Below the pieces are notes generated by a model. The model made no database searches. It was not told the DNA's origin and saw only the letters and a program-made list of their open reading frames with translations. Positions 49,301 to 60,565 of a stretch of 64,000 nt of DNA are shown here, in pieces; within the stretch, counting starts at the first letter, position 1; each line of letters begins with the position of its first letter. This stretch comes from Pithys albifrons albifrons (taxonomy: Eukaryota; Chordata; Aves; Passeriformes; Thamnophilidae), in NCBI RefSeq assembly GCF_047495875.1, contig NC_092471.1, positions 12,793,001-12,857,000 of the forward strand, written 5' to 3'. A program made the position numbers and the translations under genes.

Positions 49301-52300
49301 GGAAGTACTGAATATTAGTCAAGCAACTTACCAACTTGCATGGTACATGGGTGGCTTTCCTGTCATCATTCAGCCCTTTGGAACCTCAGATCGCCTGAAT
49401 TTCAGTCTGATGGTGGAATAAAAGAGCGTCTTTTGTCTCCTTTCTTGCATAGTTGCAGAAGGGGGACATACTGTTTTGGGAGGAGTCTTTAGGGAACAGT
49501 TAAGTGTATTGATAATGAAGTGTTGTTACAGATTCTACCTCTTGTCAAAGTGCACTGCTGTTCTGAATGCTTCCCTTTACTGCTCCTCTAAGTCTCTCTC
49601 TGCTTTTTTTGACCTTTCCTGTGGAATTATCTTGTTGTTCTGTGAGGAGTCTTTCAAAGGGTCAGTCAGCCACTGGAACCAAAGAAACACTTTTGAATTA
49701 CTCTCCAGAGTGTTACCATGAGCTAATAGTCATATGTGATAATGATGTGCTGCAGCTTGTCTCTTGTCTGTTCAGGTTCCTGACTGTTTATCTTGTTCTT
49801 GGGGACTGAGCCACAGCCCTAGGAAAGATCTTGCCAAGGACTAAAAAGGGTGATGAAGCTTGAGTCCCACTTGTTTACTAAGAGGTAGAACAGAGAGAGT
49901 GGAGGTCTAGATGCTTCTCTCTTCTGCAAGGCCTCTTGAAAACAAGAGCCTGGCTAGACCTGTGTTTGATTCATCTACAGGACTATTGTAACCACTACTT
50001 GCATTGGATCACTTTAGGAATTACCATATTGGCAATATGTTTTTCTTTTGGCTTGAGAGAAATGAGACTTCAGTGTTCTCTGAAGCAATCTTTTGTCTCA
50101 TAGACAGGCTGTTGAGTACCTTCAAATTTCACCATTTGCCAGTACAGTTGCTGTACCTCTTAGTACAATTACTCCTTCTCCTTGTGAAGACACTTTTTTT
50201 GGATGGTTTGATCACGTGTACCCCAGGCTTTAAATGTGTTCTCGGTTACAGACTTTTGAAGGCAGCAGCTGTCTCTCACTCTGCTTAAGCAGGAATTGCA
50301 TAGAAGTCAGTAATGTGAAACTGTGTGAGGGGTTTCTTTAAAAAGTTGAGTTACTATTGAGAAGAGCCAGTCATGTTATCTCGTCTGGTCCAAGTGAAAA
50401 GAGAAACTTAGTAGGACATCTGTCCCTACCACACTTAGTTAAAACAGAGTGGCTCTTTCCTCATGAGCTATCTAACTAAACTGTTTGCAACCTGCTAGTT
50501 CCTTCTTGAGTACACCTTTTCTTCTGGGCTTGAAATTCAAGTCCCCACCTCTGCAGTCTTAGTGCATCATGAGGTCAGTGAGCAAGAAGGTGAAAAAACA
50601 AGTCAAGTGTGGTAGGGTGGCTTGCTACCTTTTTAGTCAGTGGAGTACTGATAAATTCAGTTCCTCAATATAGCAACCTTTCTTAATAATGCATAATGGC
50701 CCATGATACTATCAGTGGCCTGGTTTCTAATTTCAGCTCAATTCTTCACTTCCACTGATTTCATAAAGATTAGACATTGCAGCTGAGAAATTGCCTTGGC
50801 TCTGGAGGAGGTGAGTTGCTCAACTTTTCACAGTTCAAAACTGTGTTCATGGCAGTAGCTGCCTGTGGGGAAGAACCCCCTTAGCTTACAGGAGAACAGC
50901 AGCAGTTCCTGACCTCAGTAGAGCTTTCTTGTCTGTGTTGCCATGACCATGGGCACAGAGTGCCAGGAGGGCATTCTCCTTCCTTGTGCAGAAAGGGCTG
51001 GAGGTAAAATCAGCAGCATTGGATTGGGGAAGGCTGAGGATTAAGTGACAGCAAACCTAATTTTCCCAGTTAGATATCTCACTACTTTAACATACCAGAG
51101 CCTGGATAGGAACTGACACTTGACCTGTTTTGTAATGTCTTGATTCTTCTTCCTCAATTTAGCTATTTTTTTTCTAGAGTTGCTGGGTTGGGGCTTTTAG
51201 TCTTCTAACATAATTAACATTTAACATTTGCTTGAAAAACTTGGCTTTGCAAAATGCTTTGACATTCCAAGCCCAAGTATCCTGGTAGACTATTCAAAAA
51301 AATTTTCCTCTTGCTTCCTTTCTCCATCCCCTGGAGGGGTGTTCTGCTGTACTTGCCAAAATCAATGTTAAAGGTGACTTTGCCATTGGTGCATTTAATG
51401 AAGTGCAATTAAGCTGGTGCCCATGCAAAACGTAAAATATTGTTTTGGTAAATTATTAACAATGCAGCCAGCTGGGTCCTGTCTCATGCTTGGCCTGACA
51501 TTAGATGTGTAGATGAGATACCATATGAGGGAGTACATTCCTAGAAAGTCTAGGTTTCATTTAATAATAAGTAGTGTTGACAGTTCTGGCTATGTGCGAG
51601 AAGCACTAATATTGCTGCATTCCTCCTCCGACTTTTAGGAGCCTCAGTAAACAGAAGTACATGGCTGCTCTCTCAAACATTGACAAGGGGAATATCATTC
51701 CAAAGTTAACCATAAGTGACATACAAAAACATACATTGATGTCTTAAGCAAAAAAACTTTACAGGCTGTTGGAATTTCATATGGTATTTCACCTAAAAAG
51801 CAAGCCATATGCTGAACTGCCTATGTAAATTAGTGCTGTAGCCTTAAGAACTAATTAATGAAATCAGAAATGGCTGCTGCTGCCGACCTTCTCAGCAGAT
51901 GTGCATGGTCAGCCAATTATGAGCGGCTTTGTGATGTAAACAGCATTATTAGCCAATAATCAGTGCCAAAGTGTCATCACCTGTGGAAGGTTACAGTCTT
52001 AAAGATGTATATAAGTGTGTGTGCGTATGAATAAAGTGGCCTGTTGCTGCTAACTCCTGTGGAGTCTCTCAGGTCCAAAAACCCGTCCCCCTCAGTTACA
52101 ACAGGCTTCTAAGAAAACTCGTCTAGTTCTTGTTCCTAAAAAAAATCTGCCTGAAAATGTGTTTGCATCCTTTACTTTTGGATTCTCTGTGTCTCTTCCT
52201 TGATAGTTGTTAATAAATATTGGCTGTTGAACTCTTAAAAGCCTGTACATGGATGCTCTTATCTTAAGGAATCAAAACAATGCTGATACACAGATAGCTC

Positions 52301-55300
52301 ATTTTGCACCAAGACTGTTTGGCAGTGTCACAGAGGATTGTATAAATCAACTTGTTCACCATTAACTGCTTCAGCACAGGGACTCTTGTGCAGACCGGAA
52401 TGGCCAGTCCTTGTGAGTTTGTTAGGTGTCAGCACAGCCTTCCACCCACTTGTCCTTCTGTACTTGTGCCACCAGCACTGCACTTGGAAAAGATTCACAT
52501 GACTGGGCTAAAATGCCTAAGGAGATGGAATGCTGGAAAGCTAAAAATGCAGGGCTCCTGCACAGAGCAGCTGAAGGAGAAAGAGGCTTTTTAGTTGGCT
52601 GCAAAACCAAAGACTCGTCTATCCCTTAGGTTAAGTGTTGTGCTAGGACACCACTTCCAGAGCTGCCTGATATGCCTCTGTGTCCTGAGGCACCGGGGAC
52701 AGAGAGGACAGTCCTCTTCTTTGTGTTGGTGGAACAGCACCAACCTGTGACCTTTAAACAGAGAGGCTGGCTCCTGGGCTAATTGCAGTGCTGCAGTGAC
52801 ACCAGCAGTTGCCAGGCAAGCTGTAGAGCAGTGAAGGCAGAGGAGTAGTTGAGGATGTGTTGGTAGTAAATGGGCTGATTGGTAAAGAATCTCTCTCACC
52901 TTGCATCAGGATATGAGTTTGTGGCAGGAAGGAGTCATAAAGTGAGTAAAACTATTGATGGTGGGACTCAATGTTTGGTCTTCTGTACCAAGTCAGCTTG
53001 AAGGCTTCTATTTTGTCTGGGTCTAATTTGATCAAGGTATTATCTTTCATCTTCTCAAGAGAAAGTCTTGGAATTCCTGTGATTTCTGACAAGGTTAGGT
53101 AAAAACAAAGCAGATGCAACTAACTTGTTGGTGTGTCATCCAGTCAGTAACCACATCAGTATGTCCCGAAACTGTTTCACTGTCTCTAGATAGCATGGTC
53201 TTGCTTACTTGGCTTGTTGTGGTAACATCTGGGTTTGAAAACTTGCCTACTTTCAGCAGGCACCTGGGTAAGTATTAGTAACTTGATAGAAAAATGACTG
53301 TGTTTAACCAGGCCTGCTTTTTGTCACAGCGACGGCTCAGGGCCAGGGCCAAGAACGCCATTGAACAGATGCAGCTGCGCACCTTAAAGGAGGGGGACAA
53401 GGTAGGACTGACCCTGTGACCTCCTGGGTATGACAGCACACCCCTTGCACAGAGCCTGGAGAGCGCTCCATAGTGCTGGAGCAGGATGTAGAAGTCTCTC
53501 TGACCCCATAACTGTTGTTGGTAGAGACAGTTGCTCTTTCAGACCAGGTCCTTATCCAGGCTCAAGATTTTCCTATTGTCTTACAAATCAGATTATTTTG
53601 TGAGCTGCTTGCTTGTAGTCTTGCTGAGGTGAGAGGTCCTAGTATGTCGGCATAGATGCTTGAAGGTAAACTAATGTCTCTATTCAGCTTTCCTGGCTTT
53701 TCTTTTTGTAACTAGAACTGGAGCTAGCTGTTTCTAAACCTCTACAGTATTGCCTCCAGTAATCCAATGATGGGTTACAGCTGAAACTCTAAACCATGGG
53801 TTTAAACTTTAAATGCTTCTGTTGAAGTGTCAGCTGGACTGTGAGTAATCCAGACAGGGTGTTTATATAAGATTATATGTGGGAGTATCTTGGATGACTT
53901 TAGTTAGACCCCTTTGTCTGCAGTAAATCTGACTGGAGTTCAGAGAAAGCTTTCAAAGTCTGTTAATAGAGTAAATTCATTTTCCTGTTTTAGGAAACTG
54001 GCCCAGATGGGGATTCCTGTGTTGTGTGCTTTGAACAGTACAAGCCAAATGACGTAATGCGTGTTCTGACTTGCAAGTAAGTAGCCTTCCAAACTGCCCC
54101 ATACCCAAAATCTGTAACCATGGCTGTTACTTGTTGTTCCTTCTGCTATGTTAACAGAGCTAATCAAACTTTAATCAAGTTGATGCACGGCAAGCATTTT
54201 TGAATCTGTGTCAAAACAATGTTTTGAACAAGAGGAACTGTGTAAATACTCAATCTGAGTACCCTGATGACCCGTGTTCGTAACTTCCCCCACGAGTGGA
54301 CTGACAGGCATAGCTTGACAGACCACAGCGCCCCTCGAGGGGATGCCAGAGCTTTTTAAAGATTTCTTCCTCTGCTGATAAATAAGAATGTTACCACTAA
54401 ACTGCAGATAACTGGCAAAACGTTTCCCATTTCTTGTCCCTTAATTTACCGCTTACTAAGAGGGTTGTGCTTCTGCTAAACTTGTTAAACCATACTGGTT
54501 TTGTAGTTTAGAAGAAAGCACTTCTATTCGTGTATGAATCCTCTGAATTAAAGACTAAAATACAGCTATGGCAGTTTATTTTTCTAGAATTCTCCCCTGT
54601 TGTATTTTATTGCTGTGGAAGCCCAGTAGTGTAGCACAAAGACTGTGATTGCTCCGAAGGTGAGCAATGAAGCTCCTTCAGGAAACTTGTCCTGTGGGAC
54701 TTTCCCCTGTGCCTGCTGAATGGAACTGCTCTGGCCAAGCTTCTAAAATTAGAGGGCTGCCACGTGAACTGCACAAACTGGGTGTGGGAGGAGGTTTCAT
54801 GACTCTTGAGGGGGATACGAAAAGCACTAGAAAAATATTGTTATAGGAAAAGTAGGTTCTGAAGAATAGCAAAACCTGTTGCTGTTGTTGTGTGCTGAGC
54901 AATGCTAACTGTCAAACACTATCAAATCTGAGCTGGAGTTCCCTTTGCACCAGGTTAGTTTTGCAAAGGCTTTCTTTTTCCAAGCAGCTGTTTTGTTAAC
55001 ACAAAGTTGGTCTGCTAAGGTGTTATCAACCAACTTCCTTGATCTAATGCTTAATACTTTAGAGAAAACCAAAACTGGATTATTCAGTTGTCTTGTCATG
55101 TTTATTCTTGTGGGTAATCTTGCTGAATAATGAACTAAGTGCCATGAGTACGGAAACTTTTAGACAGGCTCCAGATACTTCTGGCTCATAGGAGACTTGA
55201 CTTCTTCCCCTATCAAGATAGCAGGATTTATAGGTAAATATGAACTTGCAAACAAAGCGTAACTTACTGGGGTAAGAGTGGAGTAACTTTTTCTGAATGT

Positions 55301-58300
55301 ATTCTTTATACACCAATTTGCGGCAGTATGCTTTTCTCTAAGGCTGCTTTTCCGTGTATTTGTGGTATTTCGTTCCTCTTTGTCCCAAATGGAGCTCTTA
55401 AAGGCTTATGCTTTAGATGACTTGATAATCTTCACCAGTGGTGATCTCTGCCAGTATCAACCGTATTAAATTCTCTCTCACATGAGTTAGAAACTGATAT
55501 TTACTGCAAGAACACGCTTGATTTTAGTGGTTGACCTGCACACTGAGATCCTACTTGTTGAAAGCATTTGACTGTACTTATGAAAGGAGCAAGCAATTGA
55601 ATGCTTCTGTGAGTCACATCAGTGGTATCTGAGTCCCTGGGGTGTGGGTATTTGCCAAGGGCATTCTTGTCCACAGAGTCAAACTGAAGGCATTTATAGT
55701 TGCAGATACACAAGTCCAGTGGTAAGTCCAAGGACTTAAAATAGTCAGGCATCCAGGAAGTTTCATGTTTTACTCTAAACGTTATGTTGGTGCAGCTGGA
55801 AGGAAGTGCTGGTTGTGTGGGCTGAATTGGAGAATCCTCAGATCCTACTGGGCCATAGGCTACTGAGCAATGGATGTGGTGATCTCTGCATTTGTCTCAT
55901 AATAGATTTGATTAATATGGAGCATTGCCTGTCTGCCTTGCTGTTTCTATTAAGGCTGAGGGAACAGGCAGATTACAGGATTTCAAGTCATCCTCCTAAA
56001 TCTGTGGCCTAATTTAGACCCATTGTGGAATTGAATGTCTTAATAGAAGCACACATTTGCATCTGTGATGGCTGAACTATATTTACTTTCTTGAGTGCAT
56101 GGCCTGCCAAATATCCACTTGAAATACACAGTGATTGCACAGACAAAGTAAATGGGTGGGAGTACAATTTATCTCAAGGACATTGCTCTGTGAGATGATT
56201 TGCCTATGCAGTTCTCACAGAAACAAGTGCTGTTTAGTCATCTGCATCTGCATGACAGAAGTTAACCCTAAAGCTAAGGGACATGTCAGTAATCATCTTT
56301 AGTTAAATTATCAGCTGGGAATGTATTGTACATGCATGCCTGTGGGGAAAAAAAGCTTTAGAATGATGTAGCAAAAATTTTAATGCTGAATTGTAGCAAG
56401 TTATATCAAGATACTAATAAGCAAAAACCAGCTGCCGGCTGAGAGATGAACTATCCATAGCTTTCAGCTGAAACTTGAGGCAAAATAAGGTCATCCTTTC
56501 TAGAAGGAATAAACTCTGTGTTACCAAGCGGTCCTTCACAGGTGGCATGTAAGCAGTCTTCCTGCTATGAAACCTAACCTGTTGCCTACCTTCTTCCACT
56601 AGCCATGTCTTCCACAAGACCTGCATTGACCCCTGGCTTCTGGACCACGGGACATGTCCACTGTGCAAATGTGACATCCTCAAAGTTTTGGGTGTTGAGG
56701 TAAGGCAGCAGTCTGTCACAGTGGCAGCTGCCATTGTCAGTATTACATTGGTGTGGTAACCACATCTTGAGCTATTTCTTTCTGCCTGTAGAGCACTGGT
56801 GGTAAGCACAGGTGTTGCCATGTCAGTGACAAGATGCTACAGGACTAACTGCTGTGTCCCTTTTAGGGAGACCTGCAGCTGACCTGGTCTGAGTTGGTAT
56901 CACTTAAAGCCTTGGGCAGAATGTCAGCCAAAGCTGACTATCATGCACAGAAGAATCGCTCTTAACTCTTGCACTTGCAGCTAAGGGTGTTTATCAAAGC
57001 TTCAGGCAGACTTTGACAGCTCATGCTGTCTCTGAAACCTCTGTTAAGTTCCTCAGTACCCAGAGTCCTTGAAAAGTGAATGTGTTAGCACCTACTTCAT
57101 TCCCGGAGCCACATGATTTCCTAGGATACATCAAGAAATTCTGATGTGTTCTGTAACTGCTCATTGCTGCAAATGCTAGGGGGAGCTGCTGTTGCCACTG
57201 CCTGGCCCAGCTGAAATGTATGCCTGAATTTGCCTGGGGAAGGCATATCTTCACTGAGTGGAAGGAGGACTCTTTTTTTGGTACTGGGCAGTAAAAGAGT
57301 GAAAAATGCAGAAGCTGTGTCTGAACTTCCCATTCAATTAGGCCATAACTGGCTTTCCCCTATAATGTTGTAGATTAACGGCAGAACTTTTACTCCATTT
57401 TATTTTTTCCCTCTGGATAAAAGTGCCTTGAACTGAGTCCTTGCAAGCATTGGTCTCCTGAAAAGATGCAGCCTTCTACAAGTTGTAACTTAATCATATT
57501 CTTTTTTTTTCCCACAAAGATGGATGTAGAAACACGATCCCAGTCTGTGCAAGCCTCAGGTTCCAGTGGCCAGAGACCTCTATCCACTGTCACTATAGTT
57601 AATGAAGATGATAATCTCAGCGAGACAGCATCATCTGGATATGATTCTGTACAGGGCCCAGATGAATCTGCTCAGGAGGCACATGCACCGTCAGAAAGTA
57701 TGTCTACCTTTTCATCTGTCTTGCTGGATTGCATTGCACTTAGTTGCTTAGGCTGTGAATTTGGGGAGTTTGCCTTGATAACATCTCACAGGGCTTGATC
57801 TTCGCTTTTGTTTCAGCACTTGGCTCTGGCACTTGATCTCTGTTTTCAAATGAAACACAACCTTAATGGGAATTAAAAGACAAAGCCTGTGAAAAGCAAA
57901 GAGTGGCTAAAAAAGTTAGAGACTTACTACTTCAAGAGCAAAGAGATTTTTCTAAAGATGTCCCTCATCTCTTTGTCTCTTTGGAGATTTCATTTGTATG
58001 AATGAGTATTGCTTTGCCACCAGATCTGTCTGTTTTAAGTAGTTACTTATTTACATAAAATTTTGGGGGAATCAGTCCTGCTCTTGCTTAGACAGTGCAG
58101 GAGAGATGTGACAAGTACTTCAGCTGAGTATCAGATTTTGCCGAGGCTAAGTCATCCTTGAACACGTTCAGACAATTTGAAATTCATTTCATTTGAAAAG
58201 ACTATCACCTTTCCCAAAGACTTAATATTTTTAACTGTAGCAAAATAATTGAAAATGTCTTTTTAGTGCTCAACTTTGCCAACACACAATCAGTGTTGCT

Positions 58301-59272
58301 GTTGGTTTTAAAAGTGGAAAGGTTCCAGATAAACAAATGAATGTAACTATCCCGTGGACTGTGGCATGGCCTTGGGAAGGGGAGTAAGGGGAAAGGAAAG
58401 CTTTCAGAGGTGGAAGGATACTCTTTCTTGTGGGAAGCCTAGCAGGAAAATGTGGGATTTGCTGCCTTCTGCATGATGTGTTGCTATACAGTAAGTGGTG
58501 TGTGTACAGGAGTGCCCTGCTCAAGCACCCCAGTAGTGCAGAGGACACTTGGGACACTTGCTATGAGCTAAACATCAGAGGTTGAAATTGCATCCCTACA
58601 GGCAACTCAAGTGATGCTGGGTTAGTTACATGGCTCAGGCTCTCGTGTATTCTCACTTGGAGTGGGAAGGACACACAGGAACATCAGTCAAATAAGGTTA
58701 ATCTGTAGGGAGAAGGCCCTTCTCTGTGAATCAGTGTGGGCCCCCAGTTTTTCCTGAACCTGCTCTCTGTAGGAGTTGCTCCTGATGCCTGCCTTCAGCA
58801 GCCCTAAAGACACAAGAACTGACAGTCTCCTAGTTGGGTTTTGTGGCCTTGTAGGGGCTTCTGTGGCTTGAGCACACAATCTCTGCTTGCTCAGCACTAC
58901 TGAGCCCAGCAGGTATCTCTTTAAATGACAGGAAATGTCAAGAATGGGCTGCAAAGTAATGAGGGGCAGTGGAATAGTTGGAGCATGGCCTTGGATTTCT
59001 GACTGTGGGAAAAGTGTTGGGAAAGGATTACTGCAGTGAGCTTCTGGAAAGCAAGTGAGCATGGTTTGCTTTAAGGTAGTAAAGCTGGCTTATGACACTT
59101 CTTAACTTGTCTTGACTTGGTTTTGTTCTGGACAGGTGACAACACACCTCCTGTAAATGAAGAATCCCAGCCCTCCACCAGGACTGTCCTTTCACAGGGT
59201 GACAACCCAGGTTTTGAGGGAGATGAAACACAGGTTTCTGAAGGCAGGATCGTTTGTGAAGTCACGCTCTAA
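24971..59272 (+). CDS. RNF128: RNF128 (GRAIL), membrane RING-H2 E3 ubiquitin ligase; whole gene with three first exons
   Basis: Transmembrane E3 ubiquitin ligase of the PA-TM-RING family, in endosomes; in mammals it restrains T-cell activation (family knowledge). Common exons are 46506-46753, 53330-53401, 53994-54076, 56603-56699, 57520-57697 and 59136-59272, joined to one of three first exons: 24971-25376, 31987-32392 or 34802-35246. All joins keep frame. Products: 406 aa (first two) and 419 aa (third), against 402 and 428 aa in human as I recall them. Order: signal peptide, PA domain, membrane segment ([20 protein letters not shown]), basic linker, RING-H2 (CVVC...CNHVFHKTC...CPLC), acidic/serine-rich tail with [13 protein letters not shown]. 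The tail is short like the human one, ending [10 protein letters not shown] and then a divergent C-terminus. Confidence 0.95.
25858..27917. other. Non-coding stretch between alternative first exons
   Basis: Intron or intergenic sequence between units A and B. No gene or clear repeat recognised. Confidence 0.6.
27918..28173 (-). mobile_element. CR1 LINE 3' fragment
   Basis: Reads on the + strand as the complement of a CR1 tail: 'catagaatggttggggttgg' followed by 'aagggacctta', then the block ending 'cccttggtcctattacag'. 5'-truncated. Confidence 0.9.
28310..28560. promoter_or_regulatory. Small CpG-rich patch with CTCF-like site
   Basis: CpG-dense segment between the two RNF128 exon copies. 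At 28445-28460 it contains CCGGCAGGGGGCGCTG, a close match to the core CTCF motif. It may act as a boundary or a promoter; the sequence alone does not say which. Confidence 0.55.
28561..29560. other. Non-coding stretch
   Basis: The frame open from 28286 continues here to 28879 without a recognisable domain. An acceptor-like CTGTTACAG sits before an ATG at about 28670. No gene can be assigned. Confidence 0.4.
29570..29780 (+). mobile_element. CR1 LINE fragment (old)
   Basis: Diverged CR1 3' region: 'gagaggctgggaaagctggg', then 'ggagccagactcctctcagt' and 'ggtgcccagt', ending near 'aacttttttcac'. No tail is preserved. Confidence 0.7.
31764..31921 (+). promoter_or_regulatory. RNF128: Candidate promoter of RNF128 first exon B
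   Basis: Same CpG-dense patch as in copy A, with the GC box GGGCGGG at 31801-31807. Confidence 0.5.
31987..32392 (+). CDS. RNF128: RNF128 alternative first coding exon, copy B
   Basis: Second copy of the isoform-2-type first exon: signal peptide plus PA-type luminal domain, 135 residues and one base, donor GTGAGT at 32393. Protein identical to copy A except Leu at codon 17 (TTA), a mild change inside the signal peptide. Open frame, splice phase and upstream GC patch are all intact, so it is predicted functional. Spliced to the common exons it would give a 406-residue E3 ligase. Whether both copies are transcribed cannot be told from sequence. Confidence 0.88.
32861..34240. other. Non-coding stretch upstream of the main RNF128 first exon
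   Basis: No gene or clear repeat recognised. The 138-residue frame at 33711-34127 has no recognisable domain. Confidence 0.6.
34260..35560 (+). promoter_or_regulatory. RNF128: RNF128 CpG-island promoter
   Basis: About 1.3 kb of dense CpG around the 34802 start codon, with stacked GC boxes at about 34701-34725 (GCGGGCGGGGCGGGGGGCGG). No TATA box; typical of a broadly used CpG-island promoter. Confidence 0.75.
34802..35246 (+). CDS. RNF128: RNF128 main (isoform 1 type) first coding exon
   Basis: 148 residues plus one base. The start codon lies in the CpG island. Residues 1-24 are a signal peptide ([20 protein letters not shown]), followed by an alanine run. The PA-type luminal domain has [64 protein letters not shown]. 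These match human RNF128 isoform 1 ([36 protein letters not shown]). Donor GTGAGC at 35247. Confidence 0.96.
35247..40934 (+). other. RNF128: RNF128 intron 1, first part
   Basis: The edge of the CpG island to about 35560, then ordinary intron. No exon or transposon family recognised. Confidence 0.6.
40935..41805 (+). mobile_element. CR1 LINE 3' fragment
   Basis: CR1 ORF2 end and 3' UTR: 'aggtttgctgatgatacaga', 'ggtcctgggggtcctggtgg', 'ctgggcctgttcagcctgga', 'aacaggctgcccag', ending with the tail 'ccatgattttgtg'. Contains a small local expansion of 'acaagggg' units near 41535-41560. Inside RNF128 intron 1. Confidence 0.92.
41806..46505 (+). other. RNF128: RNF128 intron 1, last part
   Basis: Intron. 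Only low-complexity tracts were noted: a TTTG/T-rich run at about 42583-42622 and a poly-T run at about 44987-45001. No gene recognised. Confidence 0.6.
46506..46753 (+). CDS. RNF128: RNF128 exon 2, end of PA domain and membrane segment
   Basis: Encodes [20 protein letters not shown] and onward. The remainder of the PA domain ([10 protein letters not shown]) is followed by the single transmembrane helix [20 protein letters not shown] and the stop-transfer [16 protein letters not shown]. Acceptor CCTTTACAG, donor GTGAGT at 46754. Confidence 0.96.
46888..47220 (-). mobile_element. CR1 LINE 3' fragment
   Basis: Begins on the + strand with the complement of the CR1 tail ('cacagaatcatagaattgat', 'tgggttggaaaagactt') and continues through 'cctccagggatggtgaatcc' and 'gtccccttgtcctattgctg'. 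5'-truncated, in RNF128 intron 2, about 135 bp after the exon 2 donor. Confidence 0.92.
47221..51766 (+). other. RNF128: RNF128 intron 2, middle
   Basis: No gene or repeat family recognised in this 4.5 kb. Confidence 0.6.
51767..52100 (+). mobile_element. Solo LTR of an endogenous retrovirus
   Basis: 334 bp starting TGTTGGAATTTC and ending CAGTTACA (TG...CA), flanked by a perfect 6-bp direct repeat ACAGGC (51761-51766 and 52101-52106). A TATA-like TATATAAG lies at 52008-52015 and AATAAA at 52030-52035, only about 22 bp apart, as in alpharetrovirus-like LTRs with a short R region. A 6-bp target duplication fits class II (ERVK/alpha-like) elements. No internal retroviral genes or second LTR were seen next to it, so it is a recombined solo LTR. 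Confidence 0.8.
52107..53329 (+). other. RNF128: RNF128 intron 2, end
   Basis: Ordinary intron; nothing recognised. Confidence 0.6.
53330..53401 (+). CDS. RNF128: RNF128 exon 3, juxtamembrane linker
   Basis: Encodes the 24-residue basic linker [20 protein letters not shown] and EGDK between membrane and RING. Matches human RQLKADAKKAIGRLQLRTLK. Acceptor TGTCACAG, donor GTAGGA at 53402. Too short to show as an open frame. Confidence 0.95.
53402..53993 (+). other. RNF128: RNF128 intron 3
   Basis: Ordinary intron of 592 bp; nothing recognised. Confidence 0.75.
53994..54076 (+). CDS. RNF128: RNF128 exon 4, first half of RING-H2
   Basis: Encodes [20 protein letters not shown] and VMRVLTC. It contains zinc ligands 1-3 of the RING (CVVC and the later C). 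Acceptor GTTTTAG, donor GTAAGT at 54077; the exon ends with two bases of an Asn codon. Confidence 0.96.
54077..56602 (+). other. RNF128: RNF128 intron 4
   Basis: Ordinary intron of 2.5 kb; nothing recognised. Confidence 0.7.
56603..56699 (+). CDS. RNF128: RNF128 exon 5, second half of RING-H2
   Basis: Encodes (N)[20 protein letters not shown] and [12 protein letters not shown]. Zinc ligands H-x2-H, C and CPLC are all present, so the RING looks catalytically competent. Acceptor CCACTAG, donor GTAAGG at 56700. Confidence 0.96.
56700..57519 (+). other. RNF128: RNF128 intron 5
   Basis: Ordinary intron of 820 bp; nothing recognised. Confidence 0.75.
57520..57697 (+). CDS. RNF128: RNF128 exon 6, cytoplasmic tail
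   Basis: Encodes [20 protein letters not shown] and onward to [20 protein letters not shown]. The [12 protein letters not shown] block is conserved with human. Polypyrimidine tract plus CACAAAG acceptor, donor GTATGT at 57698. Confidence 0.93.
57698..59135 (+). other. RNF128: RNF128 intron 6
   Basis: Ordinary intron of 1.4 kb; nothing recognised. Confidence 0.7.
59136..59272 (+). CDS. RNF128: RNF128 terminal coding exon
   Basis: Encodes (S)[20 protein letters not shown], then [20 protein letters not shown] and EVTL, with TAA at 59270-59272. [10 protein letters not shown] matches human DNPTFEEDET, which fixes the frame. Acceptor TGGACAG. Confidence 0.93.
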
Positions 59273-60565
59273 GGGCATGCCTGGCAACGTGGTGCAAGCC
59301 TTCTGCAAGGAGCTGCCTACTGCCATTCCCTATATACCAAAAATTGCAAGACTGCTGCAGAAAGTACTGCGTTGGCAATGTTTAGATAAATAGACTTGTT
59401 CAAATCATAATTGTATGGTTTGCCTTTCTTAAAACTGCATTTCCCATGTGAGTTTTAGCCCTCTTCAGATAAAACTGTCTTAAATATAAAGAAAACCAGC
59501 AGATTTTAACACTGAAACAAAAGTTCCATCTTCAACAAAGCTTCTCTTCAGTGTTTGAGTTGTCTAAATGAGAAGATTATTTATGTTGTAGCTGTCTCTA
59601 CTGGGAATCGTTTTGAGTTGGGGTTTTTTTGTTGTTTGTTTTCATTCAAGTGGATTTTCATTGTAAACAAATTGATTTTGATCTGGTCTAATGCTTATTT
59701 ACGAGACACAGTTTTGTTTAAAATAACATTGTATTTAATATTTCAGTGCACTAATTTGATAGGAGTAAATGCGAACTAATGCTTGTCAGACTGGATTTCA
59801 TCCACAGTGTCTTTGGTTCTCTAGTAAACCGACTGATTCTCTACCTCTCAACTCCAACCTGCCAACCACACATTCCTAAAGGGAAAAAAGGAAAGCTGCA
59901 AGCTGACAGGCCAAATCTGACTTGCACAGCACTCTAAAGGGAACAACTACAGGAACTTCTCAGCCCTTGTTAATGTTAGTCAGTCTGAAAGATCCTCAAG
60001 TGACTTTGGGAGTTATAACCATCTCTAGCACCAGCAATATGCCAGAGTCCTGGCTTTGTGGGAACGTGGGATGACTTCAGAAAGAGTAAACTGAAGATGA
60101 AAAGATAGATTCTTCCCAAAGGATCGGCTTTGTTTTGTTCATAAAATGATCCAGCCCCTGAAAAATGCTGGACTGTTGCTATGCATTGTCTTGCTCAAGT
60201 GCACAAGCTTCAGGGAGAGCTGGCGTCCCGTGAGGGTTGGAGAAGCTGTCTGCCATCTGCATGGAGTTGGGATGAGGTCAAGGAGGAACACTGGATGCCT
60301 CAATAATAAGTGACTTGGCCTTACCCAGCAAAGGTAGCTAAGGACGTCTTACAAATGCACTTTATTTTTTTACCTCTGTCTCTGACTAGTTTCCAATACT
60401 AGCAGGACTCTGTCTTAAAGCCTGCAATAAAGAACTTCAGAATCTGGAGGGGAAAAGCAATGCATTTTATTAGTTATAGTACAAATGAAATGGTTGTAAA
60501 TATTTCATAATTTGTATTGAATTTGAATATGAAAATGTAAATAAAACTCTATTTTTGATGATCCT
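59273..60565 (+). other. RNF128: RNF128 3' UTR
   Basis: AT-rich sequence after the stop with two canonical AATAAA signals, at 60426-60431 and 60540-60545. The second is probably the main 3' end. No other gene is seen in it. Confidence 0.7.
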
